DNA of 64,000 nt from an uncultured bacterium (GTDB lineage: Bacteria; Myxococcota_A; Polyangia; Polyangiales; Houyiibacteriaceae): NCBI GenBank assembly GCA_938024995.1, contig CALJDU010000024.1:62001-126000 (forward strand), given 5' to 3'. Both the position numbers and the translations under genes were made by a program. A model generated the notes under the pieces. It saw only the letters and a list, made by a program, of their open reading frames with translations. It was not told the DNA's origin and searched no databases. Of the stretch, positions 8,784 through 18,260 are shown in pieces. Position 1 is the stretch's first letter, and each line of letters opens with the position of its first letter.

Positions 8784-9221
8784 ATGGCGAAGAGAGTCCG
8801 CATCACCACCGACCTGCGCGCCGAGGAGAAGTTCGCGAGCTATCCACGTGGCGTCCGCGGCAAGATGAAGGTGCTGCGGAAGCAGATCCTGTCTGCGGCG
8901 CGAAAGTGCGCAGATGTCGAGGAGGTTCACGAGACGCTGAAGTGGGGCGAGCCCAGCTACCTCACACCCATCGGCAGCACGGTCCGGATCGACTGGAAGG
9001 AGAAGGCGCCCGACCAAGTCGCGATCTACTTCAAGTGCACGAGCAAGCTCGTCGCGACGTTTCGCGAGGTCTACGGTGACACCTTTCGCTACGAAAAGAA
9101 CCGCGCGATCCTCTTTGGCCTCGATGAGGACATCGCGTCCGACGCGCTCACGGAGTGCATTCAAGCGGCGCTTCGATATCACAAGGTCAAAGCGCTCGAG
9201 AACCTCGGAATCCAGAACTAG
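8784..9221 (+). CDS. DUF1801 domain protein
   Basis: A 145-residue cytoplasmic protein of the DUF1801 family (YdhG-like, related to the frataxin-like iron-handling fold). Visible features are the conserved E-T-L-K-W-G-E-P-S-Y segment, a beta-strand block with V-A-I-Y-F-K-C and the C-terminal helix with A-L-R-Y-H-K-V-K. Start ATG 8784 or the adjacent GTG 8781 cannot be separated. The molecular role of the family is not settled. The gene lies only 28 bp behind the protease gene but shows no functional link to it. Confidence 0.85.
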   Translation: MAKRVRITTDLRAEEKFASYPRGVRGKMKVLRKQILSAARKCADVEEVHETLKWGEPSYLTPIGSTVRIDWKEKAPDQVAIYFKCTSKLVATFREVYGDTFRYEKNRAILFGLDEDIASDALTECIQAALRYHKVKALENLGIQN

Positions 9222-9373
9222 CAGGCGCGCTTCGCGCGGCGTCGCACCGCTTCCGTCGTCCGCCGCCGCTCAAAAATACTCGGCATTGTCGTCGGTCGGA
9301 GGACACGAACGAGATACCGGCAGCATCACAAATCGCATCCAGCGACTTTTCAGCAGCCTGCTAGCGAGCTCCG
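9222..9373. other. Intergenic between convergent genes
   Basis: 152 bases between the DUF1801 gene and the convergent ferredoxin gene. A short GC-rich inverted repeat (gcgcgcttcgcgcg) lies just after the DUF1801 stop and may help termination, but no T-run follows it. Confidence 0.3.
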
Positions 9374-9721
9374 CTACGTCGGCGTGTCGCCTTGTCCCCA
9401 GAAGCCGTCGCGCTTCTCGACGGTCAGGTCTTCGTCTGTTGTTCGCACCTGACACGCGAGCCGCAGCCCGAGCGATTCCGAGCGCTCGCTTTCGTAAGGG
9501 AAGAACGAAAGGCGCACGCGCTCCCGTGCGGTCCGCTCGGTCGGCGATACGGAGCCTGAGGTGACGACGAGCGAGCAGGTCCCGCAGGTGCCGAAGCCTT
9601 TGCAGTTCACGAACTTGGCCCGACCGTTGTGTGGTGATTCCCCCGCGGCTCGCAGCGCGTCACGCAAGCGTGTTCCGGGCGCGACGATGAGCTCACGGCC
9701 ACGAAAGTGGATGATCGGCAT
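9374..9721 (-). CDS. 2Fe-2S ferredoxin (plant/adrenodoxin-type fold)
   Basis: A 115-residue electron carrier. It has the [2Fe-2S] signature Cys40-x5-Cys46-x2-Cys49 (N-C-K-G-F-G-T-C-G-T-C) and the distal Cys90 in L-A-C-Q-V, in the order of plant-type ferredoxins. The N-terminal strand pair (PIIHFRGRELIVAPGTRLRD) matches the beta-grasp fold. No signal peptide is present, so it acts in the cytoplasm. No oxidoreductase partner is adjacent; the fused desaturase-reductase at 26226 carries its own cluster. ATG at 9721 is the only suitable start. Confidence 0.9.
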   Translation of the reverse strand: MPIIHFRGRELIVAPGTRLRDALRAAGESPHNGRAKFVNCKGFGTCGTCSLVVTSGSVSPTERTARERVRLSFFPYESERSESLGLRLACQVRTTDEDLTVEKRDGFWGQGDTPT

Positions 9722-9828
9722 CTGTAGAAGGTAGGGGCACTCTGCACGGTCGGCGAGCCTTCACCCCGACGAGCGCTCGCGACCATTTTCTTCGGCGCTG
9801 TGATCGTCATCTCGCGCTACCGTTCGCC

Positions 9829-11463
9829 ATGCGCAAACCGTCACGCCAACACCTCGCGGCCATCCTCTTCAGCAGCGTGCTCCCCGGCTTCGCAATGAGT
9901 TGCGGTGGAGCGGCCGCGCCCACCGCGGTTCGACCCGCGACGCCCGCCGCCCCTTCCGTCGCGGTGGCAGCGCGCCCAGGATTCGTCGTCCACACCGAGT
10001 CCCTCGAGACAATCGTGATCGAGGTTGACGGGACCGTCGCGAAAGCGCCCGGCTACTGGCTGCCAGATGGCGACGCGGTGAAGCAGCTCCTCTTCGAAGA
10101 CCAACCCGAACTGTTCGGCCTCCCGCGCTGTGGGTGCGTCACCAACGAACGCGCCTGCATCAACAGCCCGATCGTTCGCGAGATCCAAAACGGCGCCGCG
10201 CGCTTTCCGAGCTGCGGATGCTACGGAGACGAGAACGTCGAGGTACCGACCGACGACTGCAGCCTGGGAGGCGATACGGAAGATTGCGTGTGCCGTGAAC
10301 AGCCTGGCGCGCTCGGCACCCCGTTGAGCTCGATCGGCGGAGAGATCTCGTTCCCGACCCACGACGAGAACTCGCTCGACAGCTGCAACGCCGACGGGAT
10401 CAACACCTACGACGCGAGTCAGCGGAAGGTTCACCTCCGCGCGACGCGGCCGCGTTACCCGGTCAGCGGCCCGTACACGATGTGCGACCAGGTCGAGCTC
10501 GACATCGGGATCGCGAGCGTCGTCGAGGGCGACGAGCTGCAGTGCGCTTGCGCGACCGGCGGATCGGCAGGCGAGGACATGGCAGGCGAGGACATGGCAG
10601 ACGAGGACATGGACGACGGGGAGAGGTTCATGGGCGAGTGCCAACCCGACACCAGGTACCTCGCGCGCGCCGAGCACATGATTTGCGAAATCGGATACGC
10701 GATGAGCTCCGTCGGCGAGGAAGCTGGGTTTGGAAAGTGCGCGCCGCTCACCCCGGACACGTGTCCTTCCGCGGTCGACACATGCGGTGACCCAGCACCC
10801 TTCGCCTTACCTCCCGGTGAACCGAGCTGGGTCGCGACCAATGGCTCGTTCGCGCTCACGATGACGGACGTCAGACCGGCCGGCGGAGCGCCGATCGCGT
10901 TCTCCCTCCCTGATGCGTCATTCAACGCGCTCGGCGTCTACTTTCTCGACGACCTCGACCTTCTTCTCGCCGCGTTCCCGGGTCCGCCCTGCGACGAGAA
11001 CGACTGCGCGAGCCGTGACGCGACGTGCGTCTTGGGTATCTGTCGACCGCTCTGTGAGCGCGACGCGGAGTGTGACGGCGCGTCGTGCGTGGAAGGCGTC
11101 TGCGACGGCCTCGCGAGCCCACCGGAGTGCGACGCAGAGGACGAACCGGACGTGCGCGACGAAGACGAGCTGGACGCCGAAGCGGAAGACGCGGCGGAAC
11201 CATGCGACGACGCGCTGGACGCAACAGACCTGGGCAACGCGTGCTTCCGCGCCTTCCGCGCCGACCAGCTCGACGAAGCCGAGCGCCTGTGCCGATGCGG
11301 GCTCGCCCGTTCCCCTTCGTCCAACACGCGAGGCGCGCTCTTCTACAACCTTGGGCGGGTGGAAGAAGAGCGCGGCGATCACGAGGCCGCGCGCGAGCGA
11401 TACCAAGAGTCGCTGGAGAGCCGAGACAACGCCGCCGTCAGGCGACGGCTCGAGAGTCTCTGA
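9829..11463 (+). CDS. Cys-rich TPR lipoprotein
   Basis: A 544-residue lipoprotein with lipobox FAMSC (Cys25). The central region (about 95-330) is unusually cysteine-rich, with many C-x-C and C-G-C pairs, and contains a short acidic repeat (G-E-D-M-A three times, near residue 247). A second Cys cluster (about 390-435, C-E-R-D-A-E-C-D-G-A-S-C) is followed by an Asp/Glu-rich linker and two C-terminal TPR-like helices ending in N-N-A-A-V-R-R-R-L-type sequence. The cysteines suggest a disulfide-stabilised, surface-exposed protein. I do not recognise a named family; similar mosaics are typical of myxobacterial envelope proteins. The gene stands alone between a divergent ferredoxin gene and a 186-bp gap. 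Confidence 0.75.
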   Translation: MRKPSRQHLAAILFSSVLPGFAMSCGGAAAPTAVRPATPAAPSVAVAARPGFVVHTESLETIVIEVDGTVAKAPGYWLPDGDAVKQLLFEDQPELFGLPRCGCVTNERACINSPIVREIQNGAARFPSCGCYGDENVEVPTDDCSLGGDTEDCVCREQPGALGTPLSSIGGEISFPTHDENSLDSCNADGINTYDASQRKVHLRATRPRYPVSGPYTMCDQVELDIGIASVVEGDELQCACATGGSAGEDMAGEDMADEDMDDGERFMGECQPDTRYLARAEHMICEIGYAMSSVGEEAGFGKCAPLTPDTCPSAVDTCGDPAPFALPPGEPSWVATNGSFALTMTDVRPAGGAPIAFSLPDASFNALGVYFLDDLDLLLAAFPGPPCDENDCASRDATCVLGICRPLCERDAECDGASCVEGVCDGLASPPECDAEDEPDVRDEDELDAEAEDAAEPCDDALDATDLGNACFRAFRADQLDEAERLCRCGLARSPSSNTRGALFYNLGRVEEERGDHEAARERYQESLESRDNAAVRRRLESL

Positions 11464-11649
11464 GCGCAGCGAACGTTCGGCGCCGGTGGAGGCGCGGAAA
11501 TCCCGCGAAGCAAACTCAACACTGCCGCCAACGGAATCGTCAGCCGACACCGGAACACTGACTCGCGAGCGGTGACCCAGGACGCATCGCGGTGGTGAAC
11601 CTGCGCACCTCCAATCGATCTCGTCAGCGCATCCGGGTAACATGAAGAC
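11464..11649. other. Intergenic, no feature recognised
   Basis: 186 bases without a supportable gene, hairpin or promoter consensus. The downstream lipoprotein begins with a GTG directly at the end of this gap. Confidence 0.4.
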
Positions 11650-14600
11650 GTGATTCATGTGCCGACTTCGTGGCGACTCCTCGCAGGGTTTGCATCTGTC
11701 TTGCTCCTGAGCGCCGCGTGCGGAGACCCGCAGCCCACGCTCGTTGTCGACCTTCGAACCGACTTCGTCGCTGGCTTCGAGTTCACGGAAGTGCGAGCGG
11801 AGCTCTCGCTGACCGGTGGTGTTTCGATGGAGGCGGACGTCGTCGAGCGTGACTCGCTCTTCGTCACCGAAGGGGAAGACTTCACGCTCGGTGAGCGCAT
11901 CGCCGAGTTCGACACCGGAACGGGAACGCGCTGGGTGACCGTGGAGCTCTTCGCACCGGATGGAACGCTCTTGGCGCGCCGCCCCGCGCAGATCGACGTG
12001 ACGGACGACATGGGGATCGTGGTCGTGATCACGCGCGACTGCGGCGACGTGGAGTGTCCCGCGGTCGGCGGCAACCCGGCGCATCTCGCTTGCCTGGCCG
12101 GTGAATGCGTCGACACGCGCTGCCGACCGGGCGCGCTTGAGTTCTGCGGCGATCTCGGCTGCGCGAGCGACGCCGATTGCGGCGGCGTTGCCGAGTGCGC
12201 GGCGAGCCGATGCTTGGAAGGCATCTGCTACGCGTCCGCGATCCCGGGCGCGTGTGAAGTCGGCGAGTGGTGCCATCCCGACCTGGGCTGCGTGGCCGCC
12301 GGGGGATCCCCCGACGCGGGTCCGATGTGCCGACGGGTCGCGTGCGATCTCCCGAACGAGTGCGACATCGGCTTGCTCTCATGTGACGAGGAACGAGTCT
12401 GCGAACGCGCGGGCTCTGCGTTCACTGGACGGTCGTGCGCCGAAGGAGAATGCGACGGTGGCGGGTCATGTCGCGGGTTCTTGTTCTCGGTCACGGCGAC
12501 CGGGCGCGGCACGATTGTGTCCGACCCCGCGGGGCTCCGTTGTGGAGAGACCTGCGCCGCCCGCTTCACGCGCGGTGATCGGATCACGCTAACCGCGATC
12601 GCTGACGAGGGCGCGAGCTTCGTGGAGTGGATCGGCGACGCCTGTGCCGGACAAGGCGCGTCCTGTGTCGTCGAGGCGGTTGAAGCAGGGGTTGAGGTCG
12701 AAGCGCGCTTCGCCGCAGATCTCCACACGCTCGCGGTCGCGCCAAACGGCGAAGGAGCGGGAACCATCTCCGGAGCCGACGGCGGCATTGACTGCGGCGC
12801 GACCTGTACCACCGAGGTCCGAAACGGTGACACGGTCACGCTCGCGGCGATCGCTGCGCCAGGCTCTACCTTTCTCGGCTGGGGCGGCGCGTGCACGGGT
12901 CCGGACCCGAGCTGCACGTTCACGGTCACCGGCGACGCGGAGCTGACCGCGACCTTCGTCATCGGCGCCTACAACGTCATCGTGGTCAAGAGCGGAACCG
13001 GCGAAGGGACCGTGACCTCAGCCGACGACGGCATCAACTGCGGAGTCACCTGCGCCGCGTCCTACGAGCGCGACGCTCGCGTCTTGCTGACCGCGACGCC
13101 CGCGCCGGGCTCTCGGTTCGTGGGATGGTCAGGCGACTGCACTGGACGACGGGACTGCAGCCTCACCGTGAGCGGACCGCGAACCGCGGGCGCGCTCTTC
13201 GAGCGTATTCAGCACACGCTCACGGTCGACGGCAGCGAAGGGGGAACGGTCGCGTCGGTCCCGGCGGGGTTGATCGACTGCGGAGAGATGTGCACCGCGC
13301 TCGTAGACGAGGGTACCTCCGTGAACCTTGTCGCGACCCCGTCCAGCGGGTTTGAGTTCACCGGGTGGTCGGGCGCGTGCCGCGGGTCGAGCATCCGCTG
13401 CGAAGTCGAGGTCTCCGGCGCGGTCGGCGTGGGCGCCACGTTCGGTCGCGCAGCGCAGACGCTCCGCGTGGCGGCGGACGGTGGGGGCGAAGGAACGATC
13501 ACGACTGATCCCGCGGGCATCGATTGCGGAGAGACCTGCATGGCTTCCTTCCCCTTCGGTGCGCGTGTCGAGCTGACCGCGACCCCGAACGTCGGCTCCC
13601 GGTTCACGGGATGGTCGGGGTCCTGCCGCGGCGATGGTGGCTGCGTCGTTGAGATGGCCGCGGATCGTGAAGCGACGGCCACGTTCGCGGTGGCGACCTA
13701 TCCCGTCACGGTCGCAGCCACTGGAGATGGCCGAATCACCGCGAGCGCCGTGCGGATCGACTGCGGGCTTCGCTGCAGCGCGATTGTCGACCACGGCACC
13801 CGCGTCACGTTCAGCGCTGTGGCTCTCGGTGACAACGAGCTCGCCGGCTGGGGCGGCGCCTGCGCCTTCGCGGGGAGCGCCCCGACGTGCACCGTTTCGA
13901 TCACCTCCGCGACCGATGTCTCCGCCGCGTTCGTCCCGCCATCCGAGTCGGTCTTGACCGTCCGGCGGACCGGTTCAGGATCGGTCCGGTCGGCTCCCGC
14001 GGGGATCGACTGCGGCGCGACCTGCGCGGCATCCTATGTCGACGGAACATCCGTGACGCTCACCGCAACCCCGAGCACTGGGGCGCGCTTCGTTCGGTGG
14101 ACCGGTGCCTGCTCGGGCAGCGGCGCTTGTGTGGTCTCGGTGGACGAAGACGTTGAGGTGGGCGCTGAGTTTGAGCCGCTCATGTTCACCGTCACGATCG
14201 AGCCACCGACCGGCGGAACCGGCGGAGGGCTCATTCAGACCAGCGATGGCATCCTTCGTTGCGGCCCGGTGTGCACGCGCGAAGTGGAACACGGCACGGT
14301 CGTCACGTTCCAAGCGAGACCCGACTCTGCCTCTACGTTCGATGGCTTCACCGGAGACTGTAGCGGAACGCGCGCGTGCACCCTCGAGGTCACCTCGGAC
14401 GTCACCGTCGGCGGCGCCTTCACGCTCGTGACGTACACGTTGGACGTCGCGGTGGAAGGTCGCGGAACGGGCAACGTCGTGAGCGCGGACGCCAGCATCC
14501 GCTGTCCCGGTACGTGCTCGGCAGAGTACGCGGCGGCTACAATGGTCACCCTTCGCGCGACTCCCGCGAGCGGTTCCGCGTTCACAGGTTGGTCGGGCGG

Positions 14601-15693
14601 AGGCTGCTCGGGGACCGGCAGCTGCACGGTTCGAATGGACGCCGCCACGGGGGTCACCGCGACCTTCGGTCTGCGGACGTTCGACGTGTGCATCCGCGCA
14701 ACGGGCGGAGGCGTCGGGACGATCTCGGGGGCACCAGGACGCCCCGTTGGTGATTGCAGCTTGGGCGCCGGTGACCTCTATCAATACGGCTTCGGCGAGC
14801 GCTTCACGCTGACCGCGACGCCCGAGGAAGGAAGCGTGTTCTCGGGATGGAGCGGCGGGACATGTTCTGGAACCGAGCCTACCTGTGTCGTCACGGTCAG
14901 CGATGACGCGAGCATCTTCGGCCAGTTCGAGCTCGACGACGTGGTGGAGCGATTCACGCTGACGACGGCGAACGAGACCGTGGGCGGTGAAGCGACCGGG
15001 ACGATCACGGGCGAAGGCATCGCGTGTGGTCGTGACTGTCGCGAGACCTACGATGATGGGACACGTGTGACTCTCGTCGCCACGCCCTTCGCGGGTTCCG
15101 TCTTCGCGGGCTGGACAGGGGCGTGCCGCGGCTCAGGAGCGACCTGTTTGTTGACGATCACTCGGGACGCGAACGCCACGGCGCGCTGGGAACCGGAGAC
15201 CGAGGAGTTTCCGTTGTCCGTGACCATCGACGGCGAAGGAGCCGTCATGTCGCTCGAGGGAATGATCGCCTGTCCCGGCGAGTGCACCGGGCGCTACGCG
15301 GAGGGCACAAACGTCACCCTGCGCGCGCTCGGCGAGGGCTTCTCCCGTTGGGCAGGTGACTGCACAGGAACGATCCCCTCCTGCACCGTGGCGATGTCCA
15401 GTGCGCGAGAGGTCACGGCGGTCTTCGGAGACATCGATCTCTGCGGAGTGAACGTGATCATCGAAAAGGGCGGCGCAGGAACCGTGTCCGGTCCGGGCAT
15501 CGCGTGTCCGGATCGGTGCAGCGCGAGCCTCGAGTGCGGGACCGAGGCCGTCATGGTCGCGACGCCTGGCCGAGGCATGACCACGCGGTGGCTCGATCCC
15601 TGGTGCTCAGAGACCGCGCGTGGTGACACCTGCGTGCTCCCGCCGCTCAGCGACGTGTACGACGTACGGGTCCGCTTCTTCCCCGCCTTCTGA
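11650..15693 (+). CDS. Giant lipoprotein with 13 divergent InlB-type B-repeats
   Basis: A 1347-residue lipoprotein. The signal ends in a lipobox (LLSAAC). An N-terminal domain (about 25-140) begins with Q-P-T-L-V-V-D-L-R-T-D and ends with a Cys-rich segment (140-275) shared with the broken gene at 51189. From about residue 277 to the C-terminus run 13 tandem modules of roughly 75-80 residues, each with the pattern G-x-G-x-(I/V)-x-S, I-D-C-G-x-x-C, V-T-L-x-A-x-P-x-x-G-S-x-F-x-G-W-x-G-x-C and a closing A-x-F strand. This is the divergent InlB B-repeat family. Every repeat keeps two or more Cys pairs, suggesting one or two disulfides per module. The protein should form a long rod projecting from the cell surface, probably for adhesion. 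GTG 11650 or GTG 11659 is the start. Confidence 0.88.
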   Translation: MIHVPTSWRLLAGFASVLLLSAACGDPQPTLVVDLRTDFVAGFEFTEVRAELSLTGGVSMEADVVERDSLFVTEGEDFTLGERIAEFDTGTGTRWVTVELFAPDGTLLARRPAQIDVTDDMGIVVVITRDCGDVECPAVGGNPAHLACLAGECVDTRCRPGALEFCGDLGCASDADCGGVAECAASRCLEGICYASAIPGACEVGEWCHPDLGCVAAGGSPDAGPMCRRVACDLPNECDIGLLSCDEERVCERAGSAFTGRSCAEGECDGGGSCRGFLFSVTATGRGTIVSDPAGLRCGETCAARFTRGDRITLTAIADEGASFVEWIGDACAGQGASCVVEAVEAGVEVEARFAADLHTLAVAPNGEGAGTISGADGGIDCGATCTTEVRNGDTVTLAAIAAPGSTFLGWGGACTGPDPSCTFTVTGDAELTATFVIGAYNVIVVKSGTGEGTVTSADDGINCGVTCAASYERDARVLLTATPAPGSRFVGWSGDCTGRRDCSLTVSGPRTAGALFERIQHTLTVDGSEGGTVASVPAGLIDCGEMCTALVDEGTSVNLVATPSSGFEFTGWSGACRGSSIRCEVEVSGAVGVGATFGRAAQTLRVAADGGGEGTITTDPAGIDCGETCMASFPFGARVELTATPNVGSRFTGWSGSCRGDGGCVVEMAADREATATFAVATYPVTVAATGDGRITASAVRIDCGLRCSAIVDHGTRVTFSAVALGDNELAGWGGACAFAGSAPTCTVSITSATDVSAAFVPPSESVLTVRRTGSGSVRSAPAGIDCGATCAASYVDGTSVTLTATPSTGARFVRWTGACSGSGACVVSVDEDVEVGAEFEPLMFTVTIEPPTGGTGGGLIQTSDGILRCGPVCTREVEHGTVVTFQARPDSASTFDGFTGDCSGTRACTLEVTSDVTVGGAFTLVTYTLDVAVEGRGTGNVVSADASIRCPGTCSAEYAAATMVTLRATPASGSAFTGWSGGGCSGTGSCTVRMDAATGVTATFGLRTFDVCIRATGGGVGTISGAPGRPVGDCSLGAGDLYQYGFGERFTLTATPEEGSVFSGWSGGTCSGTEPTCVVTVSDDASIFGQFELDDVVERFTLTTANETVGGEATGTITGEGIACGRDCRETYDDGTRVTLVATPFAGSVFAGWTGACRGSGATCLLTITRDANATARWEPETEEFPLSVTIDGEGAVMSLEGMIACPGECTGRYAEGTNVTLRALGEGFSRWAGDCTGTIPSCTVAMSSAREVTAVFGDIDLCGVNVIIEKGGAGTVSGPGIACPDRCSASLECGTEAVMVATPGRGMTTRWLDPWCSETARGDTCVLPPLSDVYDVRVRFFPAF

Positions 15694-15778
15694 CAGGAAT
15701 CCGGAGTCTCAGCGACCGGCGAATGGACCCGATTGCGAGGTCACACCGCCATGCTATGACAGGCCGTTACGAGGATTT

Positions 15779-18202
15779 ATGACGGTCTCCCACCACGCCC
15801 CGCCCGCATCGAAGCCAAAACCCGCGCAAAAAGACGACGCAGACCCTGATCTGACCCGGATCGTCGGCGAAGAGGAGAAGGTCCTCGCGCGCGTGATGCG
15901 CACCGTAACCGCGCGTTCCGGTCCCAAGCACCGCGCCGTCGGCGTGGACTACGACGCTGAGCTGGTCGCTCTACGTGACCAGATCCGTGAGGCGCGCGCG
16001 GAGGACATCCCGCCGCTGGTCGAGGAAATGGAGCGCATTACACAAATCGCTTCCCGTCGATCTCAGGTCGTAGAGAACTTCGTCGACCCCTCGTCGCCCT
16101 ACTTCGGTCGCTTGGTGATCCACGATGGGGACCGCAAGCGCGAAGTCCTGATTGGTCGCCGCACCTTCCTCGACGGCAAGACCGGCGTCCGCATCGTGGA
16201 CTGGCGCGACGCACCGATCAGCCGCATCTACTACCGCTACGAAGAAGGTGACGACTTTGACGAGATGCTCGGCAGTCGCATGGTCGAGGGCGACGTTCTG
16301 ACGCGTCGTACTCTCTCCATCGGTCGCAGCAAGCTCCGCCGCATCGGGACCCCGCAAGGCACGTTCAAGCGCAAAGGCGATGAGTGGCGCCGCGCAGACG
16401 CCAGCGCGACCGCGCTATCGGGTGGGCAAGGGGCGGCGATGCGCGCCGAGGCACACCATAAGATCGACCGCGGCAAGCTCGGCGTCGGCGCGGATGGCGA
16501 CGGTGGCGAAGACAAGCACCTCGCCGAGATCACGGCGCTCATCGATCCGGTTCAATTCGACCTGATCACGAAGCCAAGCTCGGGCCTGGTCGTGATTCAA
16601 GGCGGCGCGGGCTCAGGAAAGACGACCATCGGGCTTCACCGCTTGGCGTACCTGGCGTTCCAGGACAAGCGGCGGTTCCGTCCAGACAACATGCTCGTGC
16701 TGGTCTTCAACCAGGCGCTGGTCCGCTACATCTCGCGGGTGTTGCCCGCGCTTGGTGTCGAGGGCGTGCACGTCATCACGTACGAGAACTGGGCGAGCCA
16801 GCAACGCGCTCGGCACTTCCCGCATCTCCCGCGCAAGCACAACCAGGAGACGCCTTCGGTGGTCGTGCGCTTCAAGAAGCACCCGGTCGTTCTCAAGATG
16901 ATCGACGGCCTCGCCGACCGCATCAATGCAGAAGCCGAGGAGACCATCGTCAACGCCGCCAAGACCGTTGAAGGCGGCGCGCGGGCGATCATGGCGTGGC
17001 GCTCGACGGTCGGGACCCCGCTGGCGCGCGCAGAGGCGCTCCGCACGTGGCTCCGTACCAGCGAGGGCAAGCAGCTCCACGTGAGCGCGCGTCACAAGAT
17101 CGATCAGGCGATCGACCGCGTCGCGAGCAGCACCGGAGACATCATCGGGACCTGGGCCGAGATGCTCACGAACCGCGAGAACATCCGCGCGGCGTTCGCT
17201 GAGCATGACCCTGAGGCCTTCTCGGATCGCGAGATGGAGTGGGTCGTCAGCTGGTGCGCTCGTCGCTGCAGCGCCGCGACGAGCTGGAACGAGCACCGCA
17301 GCGAAGACGCGCGCTCGGGATCCAGCCAACCGGTGAACACTCCCGAAGCCGAAGATGAACGAGACCGCGCGGCCGTCGATGTCGAGGACGACGCGATCTT
17401 GCTGCGTTTGTGGCAGACCCTTCGCGGCGCGCTCCACGGCAAGAAGCAACGCAACGCGCTCCAGTACCAACACATCTTCGTGGACGAGACCCAGGACCTG
17501 AGCCCGGTCGAGCTCGCCGCGGTCCTCGACACCGCCGCCGAAGACAAGCGCTCGGGAGCGCGCAGCGTCACCCTCGCCGGAGACGTCGCCCAGAAGCTAC
17601 ATCTCGACAACGGCTTCACCAGTTGGCAGCGGGTCTTGCATGAGCTCCGCCTCGACCACGTCGACATCGAGCCGCTCAAGTTGAGCTACCGCTCCACCCA
17701 CGAGATCCTCGACTTCTCCACCCACGTCCTCGGCCCGCTCAAGAACGAGGTCAGCGGACAAGCGACGCGTCACGGCGCGCCGGTCGAGCTCTTCAAGTTC
17801 GGCGAGAGCGGCGAAGCGGTTGGCTTCTTGTCGGAGGCGCTGCGGAACCTCGTTCGGAGCGAACCCCTCGCTTCGGTCGCGGTCATCACGCGCTATCCCG
17901 AGCAGGCGGACCTCTACTTCAAGGGACTCAAGCACGGCGAGGTACCCAACCTCCGTCGTGTCGCGAACCAAGACTTCATCTTTCGCCCTGGCGTCGACGT
18001 CACTGACGTCAAGCAGGTCAAGGGCCTCGAGTTCGACTACGTCGTGCTGGTCGAGGTGAACTCCAGCGTGTACCCCGAGACGATCGAGTCGCGCCACCTG
18101 CTCCACATCGCGGGCACACGCGCTGCGCACCAGCTCTGGGTCACGACCTGCGGCGCGCCGTCCCGGCTCATTCCCGACGCGATGGTCGACGCTGCCAACT
18201 AG
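15779..18202 (+). CDS. helD: HelD-like superfamily 1 helicase / RNA polymerase recycling factor
   Basis: An 807-residue UvrD-like superfamily 1 ATPase. The N-terminus (about 20-200) has the HelD layout: a helical hairpin region, then P-Y-F-G-R-L, then I-G-R-x-T-F and V-D-W-R-D-A-P-I-S-x-x-Y-Y-R. Walker A is GGAGSGKTT (275-283), Walker B is VDETQD (568-573), and G-D-V-A-Q-K-L, Y-R-S-T-H-E-I and V-K-Q-V-K-G-L-E-F-D-Y-V-V-L are the later helicase motifs. HelD proteins bind RNA polymerase and release stalled or nucleic-acid-bound complexes using ATP. An insert of acidic/Ser-rich sequence near residues 515-540 separates the two halves. ATG 15779 is chosen, since the frame upstream only continues the end of the previous gene in another frame. 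The alternative is another UvrD-like helicase, but the N-terminal motifs favour HelD. Confidence 0.82.
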   Translation: MTVSHHAPPASKPKPAQKDDADPDLTRIVGEEEKVLARVMRTVTARSGPKHRAVGVDYDAELVALRDQIREARAEDIPPLVEEMERITQIASRRSQVVENFVDPSSPYFGRLVIHDGDRKREVLIGRRTFLDGKTGVRIVDWRDAPISRIYYRYEEGDDFDEMLGSRMVEGDVLTRRTLSIGRSKLRRIGTPQGTFKRKGDEWRRADASATALSGGQGAAMRAEAHHKIDRGKLGVGADGDGGEDKHLAEITALIDPVQFDLITKPSSGLVVIQGGAGSGKTTIGLHRLAYLAFQDKRRFRPDNMLVLVFNQALVRYISRVLPALGVEGVHVITYENWASQQRARHFPHLPRKHNQETPSVVVRFKKHPVVLKMIDGLADRINAEAEETIVNAAKTVEGGARAIMAWRSTVGTPLARAEALRTWLRTSEGKQLHVSARHKIDQAIDRVASSTGDIIGTWAEMLTNRENIRAAFAEHDPEAFSDREMEWVVSWCARRCSAATSWNEHRSEDARSGSSQPVNTPEAEDERDRAAVDVEDDAILLRLWQTLRGALHGKKQRNALQYQHIFVDETQDLSPVELAAVLDTAAEDKRSGARSVTLAGDVAQKLHLDNGFTSWQRVLHELRLDHVDIEPLKLSYRSTHEILDFSTHVLGPLKNEVSGQATRHGAPVELFKFGESGEAVGFLSEALRNLVRSEPLASVAVITRYPEQADLYFKGLKHGEVPNLRRVANQDFIFRPGVDVTDVKQVKGLEFDYVVLVEVNSSVYPETIESRHLLHIAGTRAAHQLWVTTCGAPSRLIPDAMVDAAN

Positions 18203-18260
18203 AGCGCATCTCATCGACGAGCTCCCGCGCCAGCTCGACGAGCCGCACTACTTCGTCTCC

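Noticed and set aside
10918..12276. Minus-strand frame of about 450 codons across the lipoprotein junction
   Set aside because: Low-quality Arg/Val-rich sequence overlapping two well-supported plus-strand genes and their gap.
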